The translations under genes were made by a program, and so were the position numbers. The notes beneath the pieces are model-generated. The model searched no databases. It was not told where the DNA came from and saw nothing but the letters and a program-made list of their open reading frames with translations. Positions 50,711 through 58,933 of a DNA stretch of 64,000 bases are shown in pieces; position 1 is the stretch's first letter, and every line of letters begins with the position of its first letter. Source of the stretch: Stieleria magnilauensis (GTDB taxonomy: Bacteria; Planctomycetota; Planctomycetia; Pirellulales; Pirellulaceae); assembly GCA_007753675.1 (NCBI GenBank), contig CP036432.1:9581381-9645380 (forward strand), read 5' to 3'.

Positions 50711-52993
50711 TTACCGCGATTCGATGTCGAGCGATTCGAAGTAGCCTCGCGCGGCATGATGGAGATCCAATCCCTGCCATTCGGCGGCACGTTCTCTGGG
50801 GATCAGGTCGACGAACAGACGCGGAGATTGGTAGAGCAGTTCCAGCGTGGTTTGCACCAGGGCCGAGGGAGCATCCCGGCGGGTGACCAAGAAGGCGGTG
50901 GTGCCGACCGTCGCCAGCCCTCCCTCGGGGATGCCGGCGGTCGGGTAATCCGTTGGGTCGATCGTGATCGTCCGCAAGGTCGGGTGTTGCATGGAAATCG
51001 TGATGCCTTGCGGAATCGCAACCAACCGCCAGTCGCGCCGCAGCAATTGGGAAACCAGCTCACTGCCTCGCCCGACACAGATCAGTGCGACATCGGGCGC
51101 GTCGGTTGATTGCAGCCGGTCCCAGGGGATGACTTCACGCGGCGTGGCGTCGGCGGGAAGTTTTAGCGAGTCGAGAATCATGTCCGCGGCGCGGCGCGAT
51201 CCGCTGCCGATCGGACCGACCGCGATCCGTTGTCCGGCCAGAAACTGCAAGCCGAAGGAATCTTGGTGTTCCAACAGTTCGGGGGCGCGGACAAGCAGAT
51301 GCGCCGCTTCATAAAACAACGGTGCGATAACACACAGCTCGTCGCCGCTGATCGCCGAGGCCTGCATCGGTGCCAGCTGGACCTCTCGGGCGATCAACCG
51401 TTGGCGGTTGTCCAGCGAGCCACCGCTGGCGACGACACGTGTCGCCACTCCGGCGGATTGTTCCAACCGATCGGCGAGCGCCTGCGAGACGCGATTGTAG
51501 GTGCCTTGATCCAGCCCGCCGGCGAGCGTCACCGATTGCGGCATCGCTTCGATATGGTGACTCCACAGCATCGCCCCGATGACAAACAGGAATGGCGACA
51601 GGGCCAACAGCAACAGCATCGCGGCTTGGAAACGGCGGTGTCCCGGTGAGGTCCGCACGATCTTGCGACCGATCAGGGCGCCGACCAAGGGGACGCCCGC
51701 CACCCAGTGCCACATTTTCAGCAACCGCCCGCGGGGCCGCGCCAGAATCGGCCGGCCCTCCATGAACGCATCCAGATCTTCGGCGAGGTCTCGGGCTGAC
51801 TGATAGCGTTTGCGTGGTTCCTTTTCCAGACACTTGGCAACAATCGTCTCCAAATCCGTCGGCACGTTGCTGCGAAACGAACGCATCGCCGGCGGCGGCT
51901 CGTGCACGACCTGCATCAATGTCTCCACGACCGAGTCGCCGACCAGCGGTGGCCGCCCGGTGACACAGGCAAACAGAATCGCGCCGAGGGAATACACGTC
52001 ACTTTGCCGCGTGGCACGATCACTGTGCCCGCCGGCCTGCTCGGGTGCCATGTAATTGGGCGTGCCGACAGCCGCCCCGCTGCCGGTCACGCTGCTGTCG
52101 GTGCTCAGATTCTTGGCCAAGCCAAAGTCGGTGATGTGAACCCGATCCTTTTGATCGATCAGAATGTTGGCGGGCTTCATGTCGCGATGCAGCAAGTCGT
52201 TCTGATGGGCATGTTCCAATGCCCGCGCCACGTCGCGAACGTATCTGGCGGCATCTTCGATCGGCAGCTCGCCGTCGTTGATCTTGCGTTGCAGATCGGT
52301 CCCTTCGATCAACGCCATCGAAAAGAAGTGATGGCCGGCTTCGTGACCGAATTGATAGACGGGCACGATTCCCGGATGGTGCAACCGGGCGGCGGCCTGG
52401 GCTTCGGTGTAAAACCGCCGCACATCGTTCTCACAGGCCAACATGCCGCCGCGAATCATTTTCACCGCCACGGTTCGATTGAGCATCCGTTGGGTCGCCC
52501 GATACACGACGCCCATCCCACCGCGGCCGATCACCTCCAACAATTCATAGTCGCCGAGCGTGTACGGCAGCGTCGGTCCCGGATCCCCTTTGGGGCGATG
52601 TGCCTCGGGAAGGGTCGCGGCGGGGTCGTCGCCGGAATCGTCGGGGCCGGCGACCATCACATCGACGGTGTCCGCGGCGGCGGCGGCTTGAGCGACTTCG
52701 CCCGAGTCCGGGACGCTCGCCCCGGTGAATCGATGAATCGCGTCGGCCGCGTCCATCAAACTCTTCAGTTCCTCGGCCATCTCGGGAAACTGTGCCAAGA
52801 ACTCTTCTCGCGAACCGACGGATCCTTCATCGCACGAACGCAGATAGGCTGCGAATGCTTCGTCGATCGGATCGTCGGCTTCGGACGGAACGGGCATGGA
52901 AACGTCAGCGGAAGAATCGGAGGAAGGGGTGGCGTCTTCGCATCGACCACCATCAGGGGCCGCAACGGAGGTGGCATGGGGCGCGCGCCCCAT
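50711..52993 (-). CDS. Receptor Ser/Thr kinase fused to a TAXI-type solute-receptor domain
   Basis: The 760-residue protein has an N-terminal helical segment common in planctomycetal kinases (about 42-88: DEAFAAYLRSCDEG), a Hanks kinase (about 149-410: GRGGMG 156-161, K178, HRDMKPAN 269-276, DFG 289-291), one membrane segment (about 458-477) and an extracytoplasmic domain (about 488-750) that resembles TAXI/NMT1-like periplasmic receptors: GGLDQGTYNRVSQALADRL, VVASGGSLDNRQRLI, IAPLFYEAAHLLVRAPELL, LAGQRIAVGPIGSGSRRAAD. It would sense a small ligand outside and signal by phosphorylation inside, likely to the ECF factor encoded upstream. Met33 at 52897 is an alternative start. Confidence 0.88.
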   Translation of the reverse strand: MGRAPHATSVAAPDGGRCEDATPSSDSSADVSMPVPSEADDPIDEAFAAYLRSCDEGSVGSREEFLAQFPEMAEELKSLMDAADAIHRFTGASVPDSGEVAQAAAAADTVDVMVAGPDDSGDDPAATLPEAHRPKGDPGPTLPYTLGDYELLEVIGRGGMGVVYRATQRMLNRTVAVKMIRGGMLACENDVRRFYTEAQAAARLHHPGIVPVYQFGHEAGHHFFSMALIEGTDLQRKINDGELPIEDAARYVRDVARALEHAHQNDLLHRDMKPANILIDQKDRVHITDFGLAKNLSTDSSVTGSGAAVGTPNYMAPEQAGGHSDRATRQSDVYSLGAILFACVTGRPPLVGDSVVETLMQVVHEPPPAMRSFRSNVPTDLETIVAKCLEKEPRKRYQSARDLAEDLDAFMEGRPILARPRGRLLKMWHWVAGVPLVGALIGRKIVRTSPGHRRFQAAMLLLLALSPFLFVIGAMLWSHHIEAMPQSVTLAGGLDQGTYNRVSQALADRLEQSAGVATRVVASGGSLDNRQRLIAREVQLAPMQASAISGDELCVIAPLFYEAAHLLVRAPELLEHQDSFGLQFLAGQRIAVGPIGSGSRRAADMILDSLKLPADATPREVIPWDRLQSTDAPDVALICVGRGSELVSQLLRRDWRLVAIPQGITISMQHPTLRTITIDPTDYPTAGIPEGGLATVGTTAFLVTRRDAPSALVQTTLELLYQSPRLFVDLIPRERAAEWQGLDLHHAARGYFESLDIESR

Positions 52994-53027
52994 GCTACTT
53001 ACTTTGGCGCCAAACGGGGGACTTTTG

Positions 53028-53127
53028 TTAGCGGCAGGGCGCGAGCCCTCCGGTCTTTCAACGTCAAACCGGACGGCTCGCGCCGTTCCGCTAGCTCCTT
53101 CGGTATTTGTTAGCGGCAGGGCGCGAG
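53028..53127. repeat. Family-C repeat, one full and one partial copy
   Basis: A full palindrome at 53028-53094 has the same arms as 15859-15939. A truncated left arm (TTAGCGGCAGGGCGCGAG) follows at 53110-53127. Both lie between the ECF gene and the receptor kinase gene. Confidence 0.85.
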
Positions 53128-53158
53128 AGTGGTCTGCCGCCCCGGCCTGCTTTTGAAC

Positions 53159-53800
53159 CTACATGTACGGATTGTTCTTCGGATCAATGATCGTTCGCAA
53201 CTTTTGCAGACCTCGTTTTAACAAGCCGGCGACGGCGGTGTCGGATTTTCCCATCCGCTCGACGATCATTGCCAGCGGTAAACCTTCCATGTAACGCAAT
53301 CGGATCGCTTCGGCCTGCGTTTCGGGCAATTGGTGCAAGGCTTCCAGTAAGGCGATGGCGGTTTCTTCTTTGATCACCACACCGGATGGGCTGGTGGTGC
53401 TGCCTGGCAACTGGGCGATCCAGGGTGCACCGCCGGAATCGTTTCCCGCCTTCGCATCGGCATTGACTTCACGTCGAATACTCCGCTTTTGCGTCATCAC
53501 GTGACGCGTCACGGCGGTGGCGACGTTGTTTTTCAGCATTCCGCGCAACCACGCGGCGAACTCTCCCGGTGAATCCCCGCGAAACGAATGCAGGTCGCGT
53601 TTTGCTTCCAAAAAAGTGATTTGAACGATGTCTCCCGGATCGACCCGGCGGCGAAGCTGTTCGGACAAATTGCGATGCGCCAACATCAACAAGTACCCGC
53701 GATACTGTTCCAGCAATTGCCCCAACGCCGAATTGTCGCCGGCTTTGGACGCGACCACTAATTCGGTCGTCGACATGTCTCCATCAGTTGCGGTCATCAA
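53159..53800 (-). CDS. ECF-type RNA polymerase sigma factor
   Basis: A 213-residue protein with region 2 (about 30-95: LEQYRGYLLMLAHRNLSEQLRRRVDPGDIVQITFLEAKRDLHSF, then FAAWLRGMLKNNVATAVTRH) and region 4 (about 150-205: ALLEALHQLPETQAEAIRLRYMEGLPLAMIVERMGKSDTAVAGLLKRGLQKLR). The pattern RRVDPGDIVQ is typical of planctomycetal ECF groups linked to Ser/Thr kinases. Its partner is the TAXI-domain kinase, 165 bp downstream on the same strand. A start at Met9 (53776) is also possible. Confidence 0.9.
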   Translation of the reverse strand: MMTATDGDMSTTELVVASKAGDNSALGQLLEQYRGYLLMLAHRNLSEQLRRRVDPGDIVQITFLEAKRDLHSFRGDSPGEFAAWLRGMLKNNVATAVTRHVMTQKRSIRREVNADAKAGNDSGGAPWIAQLPGSTTSPSGVVIKEETAIALLEALHQLPETQAEAIRLRYMEGLPLAMIVERMGKSDTAVAGLLKRGLQKLRTIIDPKNNPYM

Positions 53801-53944
53801 TCAAATTCTGGACAATGTTGGTGCTCGGCGGATGCGAGACAGTTTATCTCATGAATGGTGGTCCCAAAGCCAACGGAGCCTGTTCGTCGCCGATTTTTCG
53901 CCTCTTCACCGTCCTTCCCTCCCCAACTTCGGCAGACTTCAACG

Positions 53945-54823
53945 ATGTCCATGCGTCACACCGATCAAAGGCCTTTCCGACAACGGGCTCGGAAGCTGTC
54001 CCGTGTTCTGGTCGTCTTGGCAGCCGCCCTCGTCATCGGCTGCGGCGGCGCGCCGAGCGACAGCCCGCCGCCCGAACCGGCCGCGGTCGACGCCGGCGAT
54101 TCGGCGGTCAGCGAGAACGCCGGCGAATCAACCACCCCCACGGCACCGGCGATATCCGCGTCCCAGACGCCGGCGGTGCCGGCTGCCGGCACCGGGATAC
54201 AGCTTCCCGATCAAGCCGTCGAAATCGACAATCAAACCGACGCCCCCTCGACTCAAGGACAGCCTGAACCCGGCGGACCGACCCAACCGGGGGCCGGCGG
54301 CATTGAAATGCCCGATCTCGCCCCCGCCCCCCCGTCGGACGAATCGGCTGCCAATGCCGGACCAAGCGACGGCGGCGTGGACTTGCAATTCGCAGCCTGG
54401 CCGGCGATCGAATCCCACGCAAAATCGACCGGAAAAATCACCGTCGTCGACCTCTGGTCCACCGTTTGCGAACCCTGCATCAAGGAATTCCCCGGCCTCG
54501 TCCGGCTCAGCCAATCCATGTCCGACGACGTGGTCTGCATCGGCGTGTCGGTTGACTACGACGGACGAAAATCGCGTCCGCCGGAATACTATTCGGAAAA
54601 GGTCACCGCGTTCCTGCGTGCGATGGGCGCCGACTTTGAAAACTACCTGTGCAACACGCCGAGCGATGACGTCTTTGCAACCGTCGGTCTGCCATCGATT
54701 CCCGCCGTGCTGATTTTTGACGCCGATGGAAAACTGGTCAAACAGTTTGTCGATGCCGGTGACACGGTGGGTTTCTCCTATGAAGCCGACATCATTCCGT
54801 TTGTCGAAAAATTGGCCGGATAG
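53945..54823 (+). CDS. Thioredoxin-like (TlpA-type) lipoprotein
   Basis: About 292 residues from the ATG at 53945. The leader LSRVLVVLAAALVIGCGG ends in a lipobox with C33, so it is probably lipid-anchored. A long Pro/Ala/acidic linker (about 34-135) leads to a thioredoxin fold (about 140-290): VVDLWSTVCEPCIKEFPGLVRL with the CxxC active site CEPC, VVCIGVSVDYDG and GLPSIPAVLIFDADGKLV with the cis-Pro. It would catalyse disulfide exchange or reduce partners outside the cytoplasm. A longer frame from 53855 is unlikely because the lipobox would be too far in. Confidence 0.88.
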   Translation: MSMRHTDQRPFRQRARKLSRVLVVLAAALVIGCGGAPSDSPPPEPAAVDAGDSAVSENAGESTTPTAPAISASQTPAVPAAGTGIQLPDQAVEIDNQTDAPSTQGQPEPGGPTQPGAGGIEMPDLAPAPPSDESAANAGPSDGGVDLQFAAWPAIESHAKSTGKITVVDLWSTVCEPCIKEFPGLVRLSQSMSDDVVCIGVSVDYDGRKSRPPEYYSEKVTAFLRAMGADFENYLCNTPSDDVFATVGLPSIPAVLIFDADGKLVKQFVDAGDTVGFSYEADIIPFVEKLAG

Positions 54824-54879
54824 TGTCGAGCTGGCGCTGATCCTCTGAGCCCGACTGCCGAAACGCTCCACGCGGTGCG

Positions 54880-55698
54880 TTAGGCCAACCGTCCGGGCAG
54901 CCGATCCAAGATCACCCACGTGACCGTGGCGCACGTGACGTGAGCGACCAAGAACACGATGACCGGCATGGACTCGGAAGCGCCATCTAGCCCCGCCCAG
55001 ACAGCCCCCGCGTGCAATGCGAATCCCAACAAAGGCACCGACACGACAAGCACCGCCAGCCGCTTGGCTACCACAAGCCGTTTCCGTGACGCCGACGCAA
55101 ACACCCCCATCAGCGCGGTCAGGCCGACCATCAGCCCGACCGCGACCATCATGACACATTCCTTCACCTCAAGTGAATCGGTCAACCACCACCCGCGCCG
55201 CCGACCAAAATCGATGACCGAAAATCCGATCGCAGCCATCGTCGTCAGCAGGATCAGTGATCGGATCGGAAACTGCAGCGGACTCGTCTCGGTTTTGGCG
55301 CCGACGTCCACCGCAATCTTGGCCTGCTTCCAATGCTGTTCCAACACCTTTGCGCCCGCGATGCAAACAATCGTCTGCACCGTAATCGCGATGGCCCACC
55401 ACGTTGCCCCGGCTTCGCCAAGTCCCCAGTAAAAAATCTGTGATATCCCGTACCAACTCGCAAATGCGGCCATCCATGGCATCGCAATTCGTACCGATTT
55501 GACTTCCCGAACCGTCGTGGACAAGATCACAACCAGCGAACACTGACCGAGCACGACCCCGACCGCAATCACCCGCCGAAGCTCGCCGAAGTACTGCAAC
55601 TTAAAAACCACCAGCCAATAGACGACCGCGTGGATCAACAGGACGCCGCCAAGAACGATTCGCCGAACCCGACGCCTGCGCTGCGGAGATTCGCTCAT
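54880..55698 (-). CDS. Polytopic membrane protein of unknown function
   Basis: About 272 residues from the ATG at 55698, chosen because it overlaps the stop of the upstream VWA gene by 4 bp (ATGA). About eight predicted membrane segments, including VLGGVLLIHAVVYWLVV, VIAVGVVLGQCSLVVIL, WWAIAITVQTIVCIAGA, SLILLTTMAAIGFSVI, VMMVAVGLMVGLTALMG and VIVFLVAHVTCATVTWVIL. No family motif recognised. Coupling to the VWA gene suggests a shared role. Confidence 0.7.
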   Translation of the reverse strand: MSESPQRRRRVRRIVLGGVLLIHAVVYWLVVFKLQYFGELRRVIAVGVVLGQCSLVVILSTTVREVKSVRIAMPWMAAFASWYGISQIFYWGLGEAGATWWAIAITVQTIVCIAGAKVLEQHWKQAKIAVDVGAKTETSPLQFPIRSLILLTTMAAIGFSVIDFGRRRGWWLTDSLEVKECVMMVAVGLMVGLTALMGVFASASRKRLVVAKRLAVLVVSVPLLGFALHAGAVWAGLDGASESMPVIVFLVAHVTCATVTWVILDRLPGRLA

Positions 55699-57890
55699 CG
55701 GCGTCGCGTGTCGTCCATCTTCCGAATCAACTCCGCTTCCTGTTTTTCCACGGCGGCTTCCCATGAGGGCAGTTGATCCAATTGAGCCTTCGCCTGGCGG
55801 GTGGCGAGCGCATCGGGATAGCGTTGGACGATGGCTTCGAGCTGCTGTCGTTTGATCTTCAGTCCCGCGTAGGCGTTCTCGCTGCCGACTTGCAACAGCA
55901 TCCGCCGGGCGTTTAGTTCACAACTGATGCGTTCTTTGCGCAACCGATCGAGCAGCGGATCGCCACCGAACCCCAACTCCAACTGCGCGTTGATCTCATC
56001 CTTCAGTTCGCGATCACGCCGCATCGATGCGTCCCGTGCCGCGACCAATTGTTTCATCGTCAAATCACGCAGTGCGGCATCAGTGAGCGATCGCAGGGTC
56101 GGATCCGGTTGCCCCGTCCTCGCCTCGCGTAGCTTTCGAATCGCCGCCGCCACGTCACCGCGTTGGAGCATCACGTTGGACTCTCCGATGATCTGATCAC
56201 GGATCTGATCGCACATCATCTGGCACACCGCGACGGCCTTGGAACGCGGATGGATTCGCTGGACCAATTGCAATCGCGCAAAGGCTTTTTCGGGGACCTT
56301 TTCGGGGGAGTCTCGGTTCAGGGTGCCCAGGTGATCGGCCACCCGGTCCAACACGCTTGTCGCCGCAACCGAACCCCGCCAACGCAAGATGGCATCACAG
56401 GTGGATTCGACCTGGGACGTGTCGGCCTCGTGTAATCGTCGCGAGAGTTCCCCGGCGACCTTGTCCTGCAAGGACGCAATCGCGAGACGGCGGGGATCGG
56501 TATGGACCAATGCTTCGAGCAACCCGAACAATTCATCCAGGGGAGGAACACTGACGATCGACTCCGATTGTCCGATGACACCATAGGTCTTCTCGAATTC
56601 GTCGACCAACAACTCGGCGTAGGTCCGTTTGGCGCTGCCGGACACCTGATGCGATCCGAATTGGTGGCTCAATTGCCGCTGGCGCCCCGCCCTCGCCTTG
56701 CCCTGCGGCTGACCGACCATCGTCTTGGCGTCGGCGATCAACTGGGCCTGCGTCCTGCCGGAGGCGTTGACAAAACGGTACTCACCGCCGGTCAGCTCGG
56801 CCAGACGTTTCATGTTCTTGCAACTGCGCGGATCTTCAAAGGCGATTGCGTGGATCGGGATCGAACTGCCGGAGGCTTGGACGATCGAATAGGCGTCTCC
56901 GCCGGCGTTCAATAGACTGCCCCGCTTCTGCGTCTTCGTTTCAGTGAATTCTCCGTCGGACAGCATGAACACCGCACTCGGCTTCATCCTCAGCGCGGTC
57001 CGCAGCGAGGAATTGGGATTGGTCCCGCCGCCGGCGCCGATCGTCGCCAACCAAGCCTCCAGTTTGTCCTTGTTCTCCGCAGTCGCCTCCATCATCGCCA
57101 TCGGTCGAGACCCTTGAAACATCGGCGTGCTGGAACTGCTAAAGAGCACCACAAAGAATTTTTGGTCCTCCCGCAGCTCACGAACCGATCGCTTCAATTC
57201 TTCGATCGCGCGTCGATAGCGGACCCCGTTCATGCTTCCCGACCGATCGACGATATAAACAAACTCTTGTCCGACCGCTTCGATGCCGAAAAATGAACCG
57301 CGCGATCCGCCACTGACATTGCCGACGGATTGACCGGGTTTGGTTTTCAAACCGGAAAGTTTGATGACCGGACGAGCCACGTACATCGAAACATCAACCG
57401 GCTCAAGCATCTCCGCTTCCGGCTCCAGCTCGCTCAGCAACGAGGAGTCATCGGTCGCCGTTTCATCGACCAACATCATCGGAATCGGAATCTCCGGTTG
57501 ATCGTCGTTGAGCGTCATCACCAAGACTTGCGTCCTATCGCCCCCGAAATCCGCCGGGACGATCAGAAAGGCGATCAGCAGCACGATCACCGCGTGAACG
57601 AAGATCGAGCCGAACCAGCCGGCCGACTTTTGCCGACTCCCGGCCTCCGCCGTCCGCCGCGCGGTTTGAATCTGAGCCAACGTCGGAAACAGGCGGACGC
57701 TGTCACCGTCGCCGTCGTGGGTGTGTGAAACCATGCAAGCAACCGGCGGTGAGCCGCGGTAGATCACCGAATCGGCCGCGGCGCGTCGTTCGCCAGGAAT
57801 CGGGGGCGGAAAATCGATCGGCAAGGATTCACGGTCATCCAAGCCGAGATCAAGTCCGTCGGTCAGCCATCGTTTCCGAGCTGAAGCCAT
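55695..57890 (-). CDS. VWA-domain membrane protein
   Basis: About 731 residues from the ATG at 57890 (MASARKRWLTDGLDLG); an upstream start at 57968 is possible. A membrane segment near residue 100 (SIFVHAVIVLLIAFLIVP) is followed by a von Willebrand A domain with MIDAS motif DRSGSM in EFVYIVDRSGSMNGVRYRRAI and the later strand KPSAVFMLSDGEFTE. The C-terminal 350 residues are mostly helical (RRDRELKDEINAQLELGFGGDPL and similar) with no known motif. VWA proteins bind partners through the metal site. It is coupled to a polytopic membrane protein downstream. Confidence 0.85.
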   Translation of the reverse strand: MASARKRWLTDGLDLGLDDRESLPIDFPPPIPGERRAAADSVIYRGSPPVACMVSHTHDGDGDSVRLFPTLAQIQTARRTAEAGSRQKSAGWFGSIFVHAVIVLLIAFLIVPADFGGDRTQVLVMTLNDDQPEIPIPMMLVDETATDDSSLLSELEPEAEMLEPVDVSMYVARPVIKLSGLKTKPGQSVGNVSGGSRGSFFGIEAVGQEFVYIVDRSGSMNGVRYRRAIEELKRSVRELREDQKFFVVLFSSSSTPMFQGSRPMAMMEATAENKDKLEAWLATIGAGGGTNPNSSLRTALRMKPSAVFMLSDGEFTETKTQKRGSLLNAGGDAYSIVQASGSSIPIHAIAFEDPRSCKNMKRLAELTGGEYRFVNASGRTQAQLIADAKTMVGQPQGKARAGRQRQLSHQFGSHQVSGSAKRTYAELLVDEFEKTYGVIGQSESIVSVPPLDELFGLLEALVHTDPRRLAIASLQDKVAGELSRRLHEADTSQVESTCDAILRWRGSVAATSVLDRVADHLGTLNRDSPEKVPEKAFARLQLVQRIHPRSKAVAVCQMMCDQIRDQIIGESNVMLQRGDVAAAIRKLREARTGQPDPTLRSLTDAALRDLTMKQLVAARDASMRRDRELKDEINAQLELGFGGDPLLDRLRKERISCELNARRMLLQVGSENAYAGLKIKRQQLEAIVQRYPDALATRQAKAQLDQLPSWEAAVEKQEAELIRKMDDTRRR

Positions 57891-58309
57891 TTCGGGTGCC
57901 TCGATCCGGTCCTTTGAACAATCAGCAACGTGAGAGAATTCAATCCAGCAATCAGCCCACCGCGCCAAACCGACAGCGCCGTGATCCGTCCTTCGGCAGA
58001 CGAGTGATAAGATGAATAAGAGATGACGTCACGCCCGCCTACGTGCGTTAGCGTGGCGAATTCAAGTGGCGTTGTCAAATCTTAGCTGCCAAACCCGACG
58101 TGTCGGTCGTCACACGGAGGTCAACATAGCAAATCGCCGGACCTTTATTTTTGTACACTCATTTGGCTTTTCCCGTTCCCTCACCGACCGGCCGGTAAAC
58201 CCAATAAAAAGTCAAAAAATTGCCTGACCGGCTGACAGATTTGCTCGCCCGGCGTGTGTAGGAATCCAGAAGACGTTCCGAATTGGCCGGCTGATCGTGT
58301 CGATCTTCC
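57891..58309. other. Divergent intergenic region before the third ECF/kinase module
   Basis: About 420 bp between the VWA gene (minus) and the ECF gene (plus). The stretch 58085-58215 is A+T-richer (ATTTTTGTACACTCATTTGG, AATAAAAAGTCAAAAAATTG) and is the best place for the promoter of the ECF operon. No repeat copy and no clear hexamers. Confidence 0.45.
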
Positions 58310-58933
58310 ATGCAACCTCCCTGTCGAATGCCTGTTCCCGAAACACGACCGAGCCTGCTGATGCGAATCCGCGATCCGCGTGATCGCCAAGCGTGGGATG
58401 AGTTTTCAGACCTGTATCGTCCCGTCGTCTGCCGAATGGCACGCCATCGGGGCATGCAACCGGCCGACGCGGATGATTTGGCACAGCAAGTCTTGCTGGC
58501 CATTTCGCGAGCGATCGAAGGATTTACCCCAGACCATGGACAGGCAAAATTTCGGACTTGGCTCAAAACGATCGCCCGCCGCGCGATCATCAATGCCCTC
58601 TCCCGCAGCGCGCCCGATCTCGCGATCGGAGGAAGTGATGTCCTGGATTTGCTGAATCAACAGCCCGCCGCCGATGAGCAAACGCAAACGCTGCTGCTGC
58701 AGTACCGGCGAGAAATTTTTCTCGTTGCCGCCTCACAAATCCGCGAGGAATTCCGTGGCGAGACCTGGCAAGCGTTCTGGTCCAGCGTGGTGCTCGGTCA
58801 AGACGTTCAACAGGTCGCCGAATCGTTGAATCGCTCCCCTGGAAGTGTCTACACCGCCCGTAGCCGCGTCATGAAACGCCTGAAAGACAAGGTCCAGGAA
58901 CTCGATCTGCGGCGGGAGCACGACGAACCATGA
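58310..58933 (+). CDS. ECF-type RNA polymerase sigma factor
   Basis: A 207-residue protein with region 2 (about 25-95: RDRQAWDEFSDLYRPVVCRMARHRGMQPADADDLAQQVLLAISRAI, then FRTWLKTIARRAIINAL) and region 4 (about 145-195: VLGQDVQQVAESLNRSPGSVYTARSRVMKRLKDK). It resembles the ECF factor at 10818-11435, including the order and the QPADADDLAQQV core, so the two modules are probably paralogous. An ATG at 58328 is an alternative start. Its stop overlaps the kinase start (ATGA). Confidence 0.92.
   Translation: MQPPCRMPVPETRPSLLMRIRDPRDRQAWDEFSDLYRPVVCRMARHRGMQPADADDLAQQVLLAISRAIEGFTPDHGQAKFRTWLKTIARRAIINALSRSAPDLAIGGSDVLDLLNQQPAADEQTQTLLLQYRREIFLVAASQIREEFRGETWQAFWSSVVLGQDVQQVAESLNRSPGSVYTARSRVMKRLKDKVQELDLRREHDEP

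Noticed and set aside
53855-53944. Upstream extension of the thioredoxin-like lipoprotein
   Set aside because: It would place the lipobox Cys beyond residue 60, incompatible with a lipoprotein signal; the ATG at 53945 fits.
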